From positions 1-38,522 of the forward strand of contig JBBJNV010000031.1 in assembly GCA_037721215.1 (NCBI GenBank): a stretch of DNA of 38,522 nucleotides, written 5' to 3'. The stretch's first letter is position 1, and each line of letters opens with the position of its first letter. This DNA is from Gemmatimonadaceae bacterium (GTDB lineage: Bacteria; Gemmatimonadota; Gemmatimonadetes; Gemmatimonadales; Gemmatimonadaceae). The notes under the pieces were generated by a model. That model was not told the DNA's origin and searched no databases. It saw only the letters and a program-made list of their open reading frames with translations. A program made the translations under genes and the position numbers. Below are positions 18,375 to 26,690 of this stretch, in pieces.

Positions 18375-19558
18375 TCGGCCACGGGGGGCTTGACCACCGA
18401 CCGCGTGAACTCGCGGGTGTCCCGGGCGACGCGGTCCCAGTTGTAGTGTCTCTCCACCGCCTTCCGCCCGGCAGCCCCCGTGAGCCGGCGCAGCGACTCG
18501 TCGCGCAAATAGCGTCCGAGTGCATTCGTCATGGCCTCGACGTCGGTTGGCGGAACGACCACTCCCGTCTCTCCGTCGCGCACGGCGGACCGTACTCCCC
18601 CCGAGTCACCCGCGACGACGGGTAATCCCGACGCCGACGCTTCGAGAAACGATATACCGAAACCCTCGGCATTGATGCCCTTGTCAACGCGCGAAGCGCC
18701 CAGATAAACACTGGATGTGGCATACGCTTCGGGCAGCTCGTCATCGCGCATTGCTCCCGCGAAAATCACCCTGTCCGATACCGCCAGCTCGCGCGCGAGG
18801 TCGCGCAGGCCGCCCTCGGCCTCTCCCTCACCAACAATGACATACCGCAACTCGGGAAATTCGGACCGCAACGCAGACAATGCACGAATCCCTACGTCCT
18901 GACCCTTGTGCGGAACCAGCCGGGCGACGGTGACGATGAGCGGAGCATCGCCCACTCTCCAGCGCGCGCGAAGCTTGCCCGAGTTGCGTGAGGGGTTGAA
19001 CACAGCGGGGTCCGTTCCCAGATCCAGAGCGACGACGGGTGGCATCTCCTTTATCCCGGCGGCTGCCATCACCTCGCCCGTGAGCTCGCCAACCCATCTG
19101 GATGTTGCAACGATTCCGGACGCCTGACCGAGGATTCGCGCCGCGCCCGCTCGCTTGAGTCTGCTTGCCTTGACCTTCTTCAGCTCGCGCAGCAGGTCAC
19201 CACCGTTTACATAGACCAGATACGGAATGCCGAGTCGGCGGTGCGTCCCCTGAACGGCGTAGCCCACCGGCCTGATATTGCCGCAGTGAATGACGCCGAC
19301 GCGGTTGCGGCAGTACCGATTCAGCCACCGCGACCACCGTATCTGGTTGGTAAACCGTTTTGCATCTCTGAAGGAAAAAGACTGGCGATGGATCTCGCAG
19401 GGCTCGCGCGCATCAAAAACCTCGGAGCCCCGGTTTGCCACCGTCGAAACCGCCATTGTGTTTTCCTGGTCGGAAAACCGACGGCATAGCTCCACGTGCC
19501 GCCGGGCCATGCCACCGAGATCCGGGCCGTAGTCCTGGGTGACGAAAAGATGCTTCAA
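18371..19558 (-). CDS. Glycosyltransferase, family 4 type
   Basis: This is a 395-residue GT-B glycosyltransferase with an N-terminal acceptor domain beginning MKHLFVTQDYGPDLGGMARR. The C-terminal GT4 nucleotide-sugar domain shows ARLVPHKGQDVGIRAL, IVGEGEAEGGLRDLA and the E-x7-E signature region (EGFGISFLEASASGLPVV). It should transfer a sugar from a nucleotide-sugar donor with retention. Neighbours encode two other glycosyltransferases, MsbA and LpxL, so the acceptor is probably the lipooligosaccharide core. Both ends overlap neighbours by 4 bases. Confidence 0.92.
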   Translation of the reverse strand: MKHLFVTQDYGPDLGGMARRHVELCRRFSDQENTMAVSTVANRGSEVFDAREPCEIHRQSFSFRDAKRFTNQIRWSRWLNRYCRNRVGVIHCGNIRPVGYAVQGTHRRLGIPYLVYVNGGDLLRELKKVKASRLKRAGAARILGQASGIVATSRWVGELTGEVMAAAGIKEMPPVVALDLGTDPAVFNPSRNSGKLRARWRVGDAPLIVTVARLVPHKGQDVGIRALSALRSEFPELRYVIVGEGEAEGGLRDLARELAVSDRVIFAGAMRDDELPEAYATSSVYLGASRVDKGINAEGFGISFLEASASGLPVVAGDSGGVRSAVRDGETGVVVPPTDVEAMTNALGRYLRDESLRRLTGAAGRKAVERHYNWDRVARDTREFTRSVVKPPVAE

Positions 19559-20550
19559 CGAGCCGCCAGCGGATTCACGAACGCGCGATTCTCCAGCAGA
19601 TTCGCGATTCGCTGATCATATGTGTGATGGGCCCTGACAAACTGCTCGCCTTCGGTCCTGATTCGAATCCGCTCGTCCGGATGCGCGAGATACCATGTGC
19701 ATTTCTCGATGCACGACTCGTCACCGTCATACCACGCGCAGTGCTCACCATCCTTCAGCATGGCGGCCACGCCAGGCGTCTTCTGTCCCAGATAAAATGC
19801 CCCGGCAAGCATTACCATCCACGTACGATCCGAAGTGTACGTTGTTCCACCCGCGGCACGGGCGGGGTTGATACCGAGCATGATCGATGCGCTCGAGCAG
19901 ACGCGCGCAAAATCCCGACCCTCTACGGGGCGTCCTTCCCACCGGAGCGGCTCCTTCCATGCATCCCAGCCCAGACCCCACACGCGAACGTCGTGCTTGC
20001 GCGCGACGGCGAGCAGCAACCGTCCACGTTCGGGATCATATCCGGTGCCGATAAAAGCAACGTCCGACGCAAACCTGCGATCCATTGGTTCGGCGCCGAT
20101 GCGACTGTCCCCCGCCGCCGGAAGGTAGAGTGCCGGCAGACCGTTTGCCCGCCACTCATCGTCAAATCCAGTGACAAAAAAAGTTGTCGCCAGGCGGCCA
20201 ATGGTGGCGATGTGCGCGACGTCCATTCGGTCCAGATCGCGGTACCACTGCGGATCGTGGTACCACATCACGTTCTGCACGCCGTTGATTATCGCTCCGA
20301 CCGTTTCCGGATCCAGAGCAAGACACTTGGAGAGGAAAACGAAATCCGGTTTAAAGCGTTTCGCATGTCTGAGCGCCAATCGCTGCGTAAGGCGGCGGCC
20401 GACGACGCGTTTCGTGCGCCTGTCGTCGATCAGAAGTGTGGTGTGACCGGCGCGTTGAAATGCACGTTCGACCGCACTTTCCATGCGCCATGGATTGTCG
20501 CTGCCGATGAGGAGTATCCGCCTTGCTGTCGCAGGGCGTCCCTCTGTCAC
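19555..20550 (-). CDS. CgeB-like glycosyltransferase
   Basis: This is a 331-residue protein resembling CgeB-type glycosyltransferases (first named from Bacillus spore-coat maturation). The N-terminal domain starts RRILLIGSDNPWRMES and contains NVMWYHDPQWY. The C-terminal domain shows DVAFIGTGYDPERGRLL, VWGLGWDAW, MLGINPARAAGGTTYTSDR and a closing GEQFVRAHHTYDQRI. Donor and acceptor are unknown, but its place between two GT4-like genes points to the same surface glycan. It overlaps both neighbours by 4 bases. Confidence 0.82.
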   Translation of the reverse strand: MTEGRPATARRILLIGSDNPWRMESAVERAFQRAGHTTLLIDDRRTKRVVGRRLTQRLALRHAKRFKPDFVFLSKCLALDPETVGAIINGVQNVMWYHDPQWYRDLDRMDVAHIATIGRLATTFFVTGFDDEWRANGLPALYLPAAGDSRIGAEPMDRRFASDVAFIGTGYDPERGRLLLAVARKHDVRVWGLGWDAWKEPLRWEGRPVEGRDFARVCSSASIMLGINPARAAGGTTYTSDRTWMVMLAGAFYLGQKTPGVAAMLKDGEHCAWYDGDESCIEKCTWYLAHPDERIRIRTEGEQFVRAHHTYDQRIANLLENRAFVNPLAAR

Positions 20551-21698
20551 CCCTTTTTCCGAGAGCGCCCGCTCGCAGAACTGATGGCGCTCTCGAACCC
20601 GTCGATCATTGCCGTTTCGGGAAACTCGCGCCCCACCCGGGCTCGCGCCGCCGCTCCCATTCCCAGGCGTTGATCGTCGCTGGTGAGGAGCGTCACGACG
20701 GTGGCCGCCGTGGTTGCCGCATCCTCCGGCGGCACGAGCGCGCCGCTGATCAGATTGGCCACGTAAGTGTCGGCAATCCCACCCTCGGCGGCGATGACGG
20801 GTATACCAAGCGCCATCAGGTCGAGTATACCGTAGGCTGCCGTGTCCGCTTCAGCGACAACCCACCCGAGCTCAGCGTCGCGCATGAGCGTCAGATGGTC
20901 GTCGCGCTCACCGAGAAAACTCACAAGGTCCATCACTCCAAGAGCGGCCGCCTGCATCCGGAGATCTTCGCTATCCGAGCCCGCTCCAAAGATTATCAGT
21001 CGCAGATACGGATGCCGGGGGGAAAGCATCGACACTGTGCGGATTGCCGTGGCTGCCCTGCCGCGGGAAGTCGGGTCATAGACACAGATGATGTAACGCA
21101 GTCCGGCGGGTTCACCAATCGATGGCGCCGGCGAAGTCGTACGGTTCGGATAGCGTGATACGTCGACGCCAAGGAGGGCGATAGTTGGCTTGGCTGCCCG
21201 ACGTGGCAATGAGGCGAGACGCGCGTCACCTTCGCTCGAGAAGAGGTACGTGGTTTTCCTGAGCCATGACCCGAGCTTTCCCTCACCGCGCATCATCAGA
21301 GGGCAGCTTGCCGGGGTGCGCCGGACGATTGTACCGCTGCGGCCCAGCCAGCACGCCGTTGCCGCTATCAAGTGCTCCCGTTCAGTGTGCACGAACACCA
21401 CATCGGTGTCCCACCGTCTGAACGTACGACGCAGCCGAAACGCCGCGCCAAGCCACAACCCGTCGCAGGAAAATTGCACGACGTCGAATGGAGCGACATC
21501 CTTGAGCGCCACCGGGTCATCGCCGCCGAGGCGTGATGCAACCGATGCAATGCGCGATGCTGATTGCTCGACGACGCTGTCGGGCTCAGCGAGGAAAGTC
21601 ACGTTGTAACCGCGCGCGGCTAGTCCGCGCGCCGCGATCGCGAACGCGCGGGCCGTGCCTGACCATTCCCGGGCACAATGCATGAAGAGAATGCGCAC
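20547..21698 (-). CDS. Glycosyltransferase, GT-B fold
   Basis: This is a 383-residue glycosyltransferase with a GT4-like architecture. The N-terminus MRILFMHCAREWSGTARAF is an acceptor-domain start, and the donor domain contains RLIIFGAGSDSEDLR, FLGERDDHLTLMRDAELGWV and ALGIPVIAAEGGIAD. The end is SRKKG. It starts with GTG 21698 directly after the MsbA-type stop (TAAGTG), so translation is coupled. It is probably involved in lipooligosaccharide core or O-glycan assembly together with the next two glycosyltransferases. Confidence 0.88.
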   Translation of the reverse strand: MRILFMHCAREWSGTARAFAIAARGLAARGYNVTFLAEPDSVVEQSASRIASVASRLGGDDPVALKDVAPFDVVQFSCDGLWLGAAFRLRRTFRRWDTDVVFVHTEREHLIAATACWLGRSGTIVRRTPASCPLMMRGEGKLGSWLRKTTYLFSSEGDARLASLPRRAAKPTIALLGVDVSRYPNRTTSPAPSIGEPAGLRYIICVYDPTSRGRAATAIRTVSMLSPRHPYLRLIIFGAGSDSEDLRMQAAALGVMDLVSFLGERDDHLTLMRDAELGWVVAEADTAAYGILDLMALGIPVIAAEGGIADTYVANLISGALVPPEDAATTAATVVTLLTSDDQRLGMGAAARARVGREFPETAMIDGFESAISSASGRSRKKG

Positions 21699-23537
21699 TT
21701 ATACCACCGACGAAATCATGGAGTCATTCACCCTGGCTGTAGTCCCGAACTGCATCGAATAGAGACGATGATATGCGCCCGGCGCCGCAAGAAGCTCTGC
21801 GTGTGTGCCGCGCTCGACGATCTCACCGCGTTCAAGAACCAGAATCTGGCCCGCGTGCACGATCGTTGAGAGCCGGTGCGCGATTACAAGCACCGTCCTC
21901 CCGCGCAACAATCTATCCAGTGCTTCCTGAACCAGGCGCTCGGATTCAGTATCGAGAGCCGATGTTGCCTCGTCCAGAATGAGGATTGGCGGATCACTGA
22001 GCAAGGCCCGCGCAATCGCCAGACGCTGCCGCTGGCCGCCGGAAAGCCGGGTGCCTCTCTCGCCCAGCAGCGTGTCGTAACCGTCCGGAAGGCCGACAAT
22101 GAACTCGTGCGCGTTCGCCGCGCGTGCCGCGGCTTCGATCTGATCCGCTGCATAAGTCGCGCTGGCCCCGTAGGCAATATTGCCACGCACAGTGTCGTTG
22201 AACAGAACAGTGTCCTGGCTGACAATTCCCGTAAGTGAACGGAGCGCGGGAAGGCGTATGTCCCGCACGTCGACCCCGTCGATGAGAATTCGGCCGGATG
22301 TCACTTCATAAAAACGCGGCAGGAGATCAACAAGTGTTGACTTGCCCGCTCCACTGGGCCCAACGAGCGCTATGATATCGCCTTTTCCGGCGGTGAAACT
22401 GATGCCGGACAACACTGGCTTGTCATCGTAGGCAAACGTGACGTCGTCGAATCTGATTTCACGCTCGAACGATGCCGTATTGCGCGTGCCGGTATCGGTC
22501 TGCTCCTCCGATGGAGAGTCGAGTATCTCGAACAGCCGCTCCGCGGCGGCGAGCGACGATTGTGCAGTGGTGGGCATCTGCGACAGCTGTTTCAGCGGCT
22601 GCAACAGGCGAAGCGCGTAAAGCAGAAACGCGATGAGGTCACCCCCCGACATCGACCGCTCCACGAGTACCTGCCGCGCGCCGTACCAGAGGACAAGTAC
22701 CGCGATCGTCGTCCCCACGATTTCGGTCACCGGCGATGCGAGAAACGACAGCCGGGTAAGCCGCACAGTACTTGCCGCGTAACGGTTGCTTGCCTCGCTG
22801 AACCTTTGCTGCTCATGCCTCTCTGCGCCCGACGACTTCACGAGGCGGATGCCGCTTACCGTTTCCTGCACGACGCTCGTCATCTCACCGTGCTGATTGC
22901 CGCGACGCCGGTTGCCCTTTCGCAGTTTTCGGAGGATTGGCTGGAGAACGGCTCCCAGGAGTGGCACCACGATGAGCGCCATCAGTGTCATCCGCCACGA
23001 TATGAGGAAGAGGAAGACGACGTAGCTCAGAACAAGTGCGCCATTCTGAAGCGATGACGTTACCAGCTGCGTGAGAACCAGCCGCGTCTCGGCCGTATCG
23101 GTAATGACGCGGGAGAGGATCTGCCCCGTTTTCGTGCGCTGGAAGTAACTCAGCGGCAAATGCGCGATATGACGGTAAAGCGCATTGCGAAGATCCCGCG
23201 TCACGAATTCCTGAAGGCTTGCTCCAAGCTGGCCGCTCACCCAGACGAGAAGATTCTTGAGGAGCACCACGCCCAGCACGATCAGGATCACATTTCTAAG
23301 GGATCCCATACGATCTGCCGGGTCGAGCAGAACGCCGACTGTGGATCGGAGCAGGGCAGAAAGTCCGCCGCCACCCACGCCGATTGGCGGCTGATCGAAC
23401 AGCGTGTTGAGGAACGGGATCAGCAGCGCGAGCGAGAATGCGTCGAGCACCGCAGCGCCGATGTTGCCGGCGATCGCGCCGGCCATCCGCCACCCGTGAG
23501 GACGGACGAATGGCAGCAGCCGCCCGTAAAGCGACAC
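21699..23537 (-). CDS. msbA: ABC exporter, MsbA-type lipid flippase
   Basis: This is a 612-residue half-transporter with an N-terminal six-helix membrane domain (about residues 1-330) and a C-terminal ATPase. The ATPase has Walker A GPSGAGKSTL, the signature LSGGQRQRLAIARALL, Walker B LILDEATSALD and the switch His in VIAHRLS. Family and context (LpxL and glycosyltransferases downstream) favour flipping of lipid A-core across the inner membrane, as in MsbA; a polysaccharide or lipid exporter of the same family cannot be excluded. It starts with GTG directly after the PorX-like stop (TAGGTG) and ends directly at the next gene. Confidence 0.9.
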   Translation of the reverse strand: MSLYGRLLPFVRPHGWRMAGAIAGNIGAAVLDAFSLALLIPFLNTLFDQPPIGVGGGGLSALLRSTVGVLLDPADRMGSLRNVILIVLGVVLLKNLLVWVSGQLGASLQEFVTRDLRNALYRHIAHLPLSYFQRTKTGQILSRVITDTAETRLVLTQLVTSSLQNGALVLSYVVFLFLISWRMTLMALIVVPLLGAVLQPILRKLRKGNRRRGNQHGEMTSVVQETVSGIRLVKSSGAERHEQQRFSEASNRYAASTVRLTRLSFLASPVTEIVGTTIAVLVLWYGARQVLVERSMSGGDLIAFLLYALRLLQPLKQLSQMPTTAQSSLAAAERLFEILDSPSEEQTDTGTRNTASFEREIRFDDVTFAYDDKPVLSGISFTAGKGDIIALVGPSGAGKSTLVDLLPRFYEVTSGRILIDGVDVRDIRLPALRSLTGIVSQDTVLFNDTVRGNIAYGASATYAADQIEAAARAANAHEFIVGLPDGYDTLLGERGTRLSGGQRQRLAIARALLSDPPILILDEATSALDTESERLVQEALDRLLRGRTVLVIAHRLSTIVHAGQILVLERGEIVERGTHAELLAAPGAYHRLYSMQFGTTARVNDSMISSVV

Positions 23538-25109
23538 CTAAGTCCGGGGAGTCAGCAGCGCGAGCGGGAGAATCACTTCCTCGGGTGACACTCCGCCATG
23601 GAGGAACGACCCCCGATAGCGGCTCTGGTACTCGCGCAGCTTGGTCGGATAGACGAAAAAGCAGTCGTTGGTAGCGAGGAGCGTATTGCCACCGGCCCCA
23701 CGACGCGGAAGTCGCAAGTCGTCCTCGCAGGTGAACAGCAGCGCCTGATCCGGCCTTTCCGCCCGCAGATCTTCCCCGAACTTGTAACGCAGATTCGCGG
23801 TCGCGTCCCGCTTCGCAAAAACCGTCGCCGGGGAGTTGCAGTGAATCGATCCGTGGTCGGTGGTGAGCAACACGGAAATTTTGCGACGCGACGCTTCCTT
23901 GAGAACGCTGAAAAGAGCAGATCTCTGAAACCACTGCCTGGTGATCTGACGGAGGGCGATCTCATCACGCGCCACTTCATAGAGGATCTGGGATTCACTC
24001 CGCCCGTGAGTGAGCAGATCGACAAAATTGAAGACGAAAGCGCTTACTCCTTCATTGCCGATAGCAGTGCCGAGGTGGCGCTCGAGCTCGTCCGAGTTGG
24101 CGGCGGTGGAGATTTTCTGATAGCGAACGGGAGTGGGGCCGCCGGTGATATCTGCGAGGTGAGCTACGAGCAATTCGCGCTCGTGCGCGTTCAGCGATTC
24201 GTCTTCACGGTCGGCGTTGCCCCACCAGTCCGGAAGCCGGGCGGCGATTTCCCCCGGAAAAAGCCCGCTGAACAACGAGTTCCGCGAATAGGGCGTCGCC
24301 GTCGGCAGCACCGCGAAATAATGCGTCGTTTCCACATCGAAAAAGGGCGCGAGAAGAGGCTCGAGCACCCGCCACTGATCGAGCCGCAGGCAGTCAACAA
24401 CCACGAAGACGGCTGCCCGGTCGCGTTGAAGAATCGGGAGGAGGAACTCACTCACCACATCGATCGAGAGCGGGGGCCGGTCGCCTTCGAGATTCTTGAG
24501 CCACGCCGGGTACTCTGTCTTCATGTACACCGCGAATTCGCGATGCATGGCCGGATACAAACCGCGCAGCGAATCATACAGGCCAGTCTCGCCCGCCGAG
24601 GCAAGGTCTACATCCCACCGCATCAACTCGTCGAAGCGATCGATCCACCCCCGCCAGTCGAGGTTTTTGTCGCGCTCCAGCTCGATGGCGCGGAATCTCT
24701 CGACAAAGCGACGCGCAATTGCCTGCTGCCTGATTCGCGGACCTTCAAGAATCTGCGTCACGATGCTCAGCACCTGGCGCGGATTGATCGGCTTCACCAG
24801 ATAATCGCGAATATTGGCGCCGATTGCCTCCTTGAGCGTCGTGTCCTCTTCGCTCTTGGTGACCATCACTACCGGCAGATTCGGCGCGATCTCGCGGAAA
24901 TCCCGGTATGCCTCGAGGCCGCGCTTGCCGGGCATCTGCTCGTCGAGAAGCATGATGTCGAACGAGCGCCGGCGCAGCATCTCGACGGCATCGTCGGCGT
25001 TGCTGGCCCATTCGACTTCATAGCCCTTGGACCGAAGAAAGATGCGGTGAGACTCGAGGAGCTCGCCTTCGTCGTCAACCCATAGAATGGATTTGGGGAC
25101 TTGTGCCAT
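23538..25109 (-). CDS. porX: PorX-like response regulator with a PglZ (alkaline phosphatase-like) output domain
   Basis: This is a protein of 523 residues. The receiver domain covers about residues 1-125, with the acidic pair in WVDDE, phosphoacceptor Asp56 (DIMLLDEQMP) and Lys106. The rest is a PglZ-type domain of the alkaline phosphatase superfamily. Likely metal ligands lie in VVVDCLRLDQW, TPYSRNSLFSG (nucleophile Thr), VDLLTHGRSES, LTTDHGSIH and LHGGVSPEEVILP. In Bacteroidota, PorX with kinase PorY controls the type IX secretion system, and its PglZ domain is a zinc phosphodiesterase. The start is ATG 25109, at the receiver; a longer frame begins at 25142. It heads the MsbA/glycosyltransferase run with no gap. 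No kinase adjoins it. Confidence 0.9.
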   Translation of the reverse strand: MAQVPKSILWVDDEGELLESHRIFLRSKGYEVEWASNADDAVEMLRRRSFDIMLLDEQMPGKRGLEAYRDFREIAPNLPVVMVTKSEEDTTLKEAIGANIRDYLVKPINPRQVLSIVTQILEGPRIRQQAIARRFVERFRAIELERDKNLDWRGWIDRFDELMRWDVDLASAGETGLYDSLRGLYPAMHREFAVYMKTEYPAWLKNLEGDRPPLSIDVVSEFLLPILQRDRAAVFVVVDCLRLDQWRVLEPLLAPFFDVETTHYFAVLPTATPYSRNSLFSGLFPGEIAARLPDWWGNADREDESLNAHERELLVAHLADITGGPTPVRYQKISTAANSDELERHLGTAIGNEGVSAFVFNFVDLLTHGRSESQILYEVARDEIALRQITRQWFQRSALFSVLKEASRRKISVLLTTDHGSIHCNSPATVFAKRDATANLRYKFGEDLRAERPDQALLFTCEDDLRLPRRGAGGNTLLATNDCFFVYPTKLREYQSRYRGSFLHGGVSPEEVILPLALLTPRT

Positions 25110-25158
25110 TGGTGTGCAGAATGTAGCCGGGTGCCTCTGCAATGCCTAGATTGCGGGC

Positions 25159-25593
25159 GTGACCGGTAACCAGCCACCGTACGCCCTTGCATCAGCCCGC
25201 TTCCGGTTCCGCGCGCTGGCGCTGCAGGCAGGACGTACCCCTCTCGGTGGAAACCGCGAGGTGATCATGGCGTGCTTCGTCGCGTGCAGAACGGGGGCCG
25301 GTCTCTGCTCCGATGCCGCTTTGGCGCCGGCGGTGCTCAAGTCACGTGCGTTGGCAGCAAGGGCCTGGCTTGCATCAATGTCGGTTCCCGGGCAGATCCG
25401 CCTCGCCACCGGTGCGACCATCGACGCATCGGGATCCGCAAACGGTGTTGCCGTCGCGCAATGCCTTGCCCAGCTGCTGATGCAAGCCGCGCCACAACTC
25501 GACGAGGCCGCATTTGCCGAGATGCGGGAGCTGGTGGATGAGCTGGCTCACGATTCGAGCGAGTTTCAGGTTGAGATGATCACGGCGCGGTGA
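25159..25593 (+). CDS. Hypothetical protein
   Basis: This is a possible 144-residue protein divergent from the PorX-like gene, with 49 bases between the starts. The N-terminal half is basic and Ala-rich. The second half (about residues 70-140) looks like a folded domain with helices, including PGQIRLATGATIDASGS and EAAFAEMRELVDELA. Codon composition fits the neighbouring genes. The start is a GTG with a purine-rich GCGGGC just before it; a later ATG at 25267 is possible. I do not recognise a family. The alternative is that it is non-coding, though the absence of a better frame on either strand favours coding. Confidence 0.5.
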   Translation: MTGNQPPYALASARFRFRALALQAGRTPLGGNREVIMACFVACRTGAGLCSDAALAPAVLKSRALAARAWLASMSVPGQIRLATGATIDASGSANGVAVAQCLAQLLMQAAPQLDEAAFAEMRELVDELAHDSSEFQVEMITAR

Positions 25594-25612
25594 GACTTTG
25601 GGGTGCAGGGCG

Positions 25613-25879
25613 GTTACCACAGATGGCACAGATGGGCACAGATGACACAGATGAAGGGCGCAGCATCCGCACCGACGACGAACGTGCGCGTCCGTTGTCC
25701 AAAAATAAAAAAAGGGTTAACTGCAACTACAAACGCAGCCATTCGACGCCCGTGGCAGCCCCACCGTTGCAGTCACCACCGTTGCAGTCCCGCCGTTGCA
25801 GTCACCACCGTTGCAGTCCCGCCGTTGCAGTCCCCACCGCTGCAGTCATCTGTGCCCATCTGTGTCATCTGTGGTTAAC
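25613..25879. repeat. Foldback element with CACAGATG-type inverted arms
   Basis: The left arm starts at 25613 and repeats CACAGATG four times with one- or two-base variation; the right arm (25846-25879) is its reverse complement, with about 33 matched positions and few mismatches. Arms are therefore inverted around about 200 bases that hold a 14-15 bp tandem array. RNA from this region could form a long hairpin. Arms of this CACAGATG kind recur between genes in many environmental bacteria; that is from memory and not tested here. There is no transposase gene inside. It fills the gap between the hypothetical gene and yebC. Confidence 0.85.
25761..25847. repeat. Six tandem 14-15 bp units inside the foldback element
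   Basis: Six consecutive units of the type CCACCGTTGCAGTC, with lengths 15, 15, 14, 15, 14 and 14 bases, run from 25761 to 25847. Variation is limited to CCACC versus CGCC starts and the last base; the last unit has CGCTGC in place of CGTTGC. There are no spacers, so this is not a CRISPR array. The last unit runs directly into the right arm of the foldback. Confidence 0.9.
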
Positions 25880-25895
25880 GCCGTCCCCGCAGTCC

Positions 25896-25901
25896 TATAT
25901 T
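25896..25901 (+). promoter_or_regulatory. Candidate -10 box for yebC-ruvC-ruvA
   Basis: TATATT lies 27 bases before the yebC ATG, just outside the right arm of the foldback. No convincing -35 element sits at the normal distance; the GTTAAC end of the foldback arm is the nearest T-rich stretch, 16-18 bases upstream. A leader of about 20 bases with AGGAAAA before the ATG would follow. Confidence 0.35.
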
Positions 25902-25927
25902 ACTGACCACTCCGTCTCTCAGGAAAA

Positions 25928-26665
25928 ATGGCCGGTCACAGCAAGTGGAAGCAGATCAAGCATTACAAAGCAGCGACCGATGCTAAGCGCGGCGCTCATT
26001 TCACAAAACTGATCCGCGAAATCACGATGGCGGCGAAGCTGGGTGGGGGCGATCCAGCGGGCAATCCGCGCCTCCGGACTGCCATCGATATCGCGAAAGC
26101 CGCGTCGATGCCCAAGGAAAACATCGAGCGGGCGGTCAAGAAGGGGACGGGCGATCTCGAGGGCGTGGAATACAGCGAAATCACCTACGAAGGCTACGGC
26201 CCCGGCGGCGTGGCGATCCTCATTTTTTCACTTACCGATAATCCCAACCGTACTGTTGCGGAAGTGCGACACAAGCTGTCGCGAGCCGGCGGTAACCTCG
26301 GCGCAGCGAATTCGGTTTCGTGGATGTTCGAACGGAAGGGTTTGTTGTACATCGATGCCGCGAAGCACGGCGAGGATGCCGCGCTCGAGGCAGCACTCGA
26401 CTGCGGTGCCGAAGACTTCAGGGCTGAGGGCGACCAGTTCGAGGTAACGACTGACCCCAACAATCTTCACTCGGTGAAGAGCGCGCTCGCACAGCGGGGT
26501 TACGAGGTCACGGATGCAGAGGTTGCATCGGTGCCGAAGAATCTCGTGAAGGTGGAGGGAAAGGCCGCAGAGTCCCTCGTAAAGCTGCTTGAAGAGCTCG
26601 AAGATCTGGACGACGTGCAGAAAGTGGCCGCCAACTGCGACGTGGAGATGGAAGAGCCGCAGTGA
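25928..26665 (+). CDS. yebC: YebC/PmpR-family regulatory protein
   Basis: This is a 245-residue YebC/TACO1-family protein, full length, with the invariant start MAGHSKWKQIKHYKAATDAK. Further landmarks are FTKLIREITMAAKLGGGDP, NPRLRTAIDIAKAASMP, KENIERAVKKGTG and YEGYGPGGVAILI. The family has been linked both to transcriptional regulation and to helping ribosomes through difficult peptide stretches. AGGA lies 5 bases before the ATG. It is followed by ruvC and ruvA in the same direction, a common bacterial arrangement. Confidence 0.98.
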   Translation: MAGHSKWKQIKHYKAATDAKRGAHFTKLIREITMAAKLGGGDPAGNPRLRTAIDIAKAASMPKENIERAVKKGTGDLEGVEYSEITYEGYGPGGVAILIFSLTDNPNRTVAEVRHKLSRAGGNLGAANSVSWMFERKGLLYIDAAKHGEDAALEAALDCGAEDFRAEGDQFEVTTDPNNLHSVKSALAQRGYEVTDAEVASVPKNLVKVEGKAAESLVKLLEELEDLDDVQKVAANCDVEMEEPQ

Positions 26666-26690
26666 GCATGCAGGCCCCCGGGGTCACGGC

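Noticed and set aside
23598-25085. Long plus-strand frame (495 codons) opposite the PorX-like gene
   Set aside because: It is the antisense shadow of a clear response regulator/PglZ gene; GC-rich codon bias keeps the opposite strand open. The translation has no recognisable domain.
25761-25847. CRISPR array
   Set aside because: The units are 14-15 bases and directly adjacent with no unique spacers; there are no cas genes nearby. It is a simple tandem repeat.
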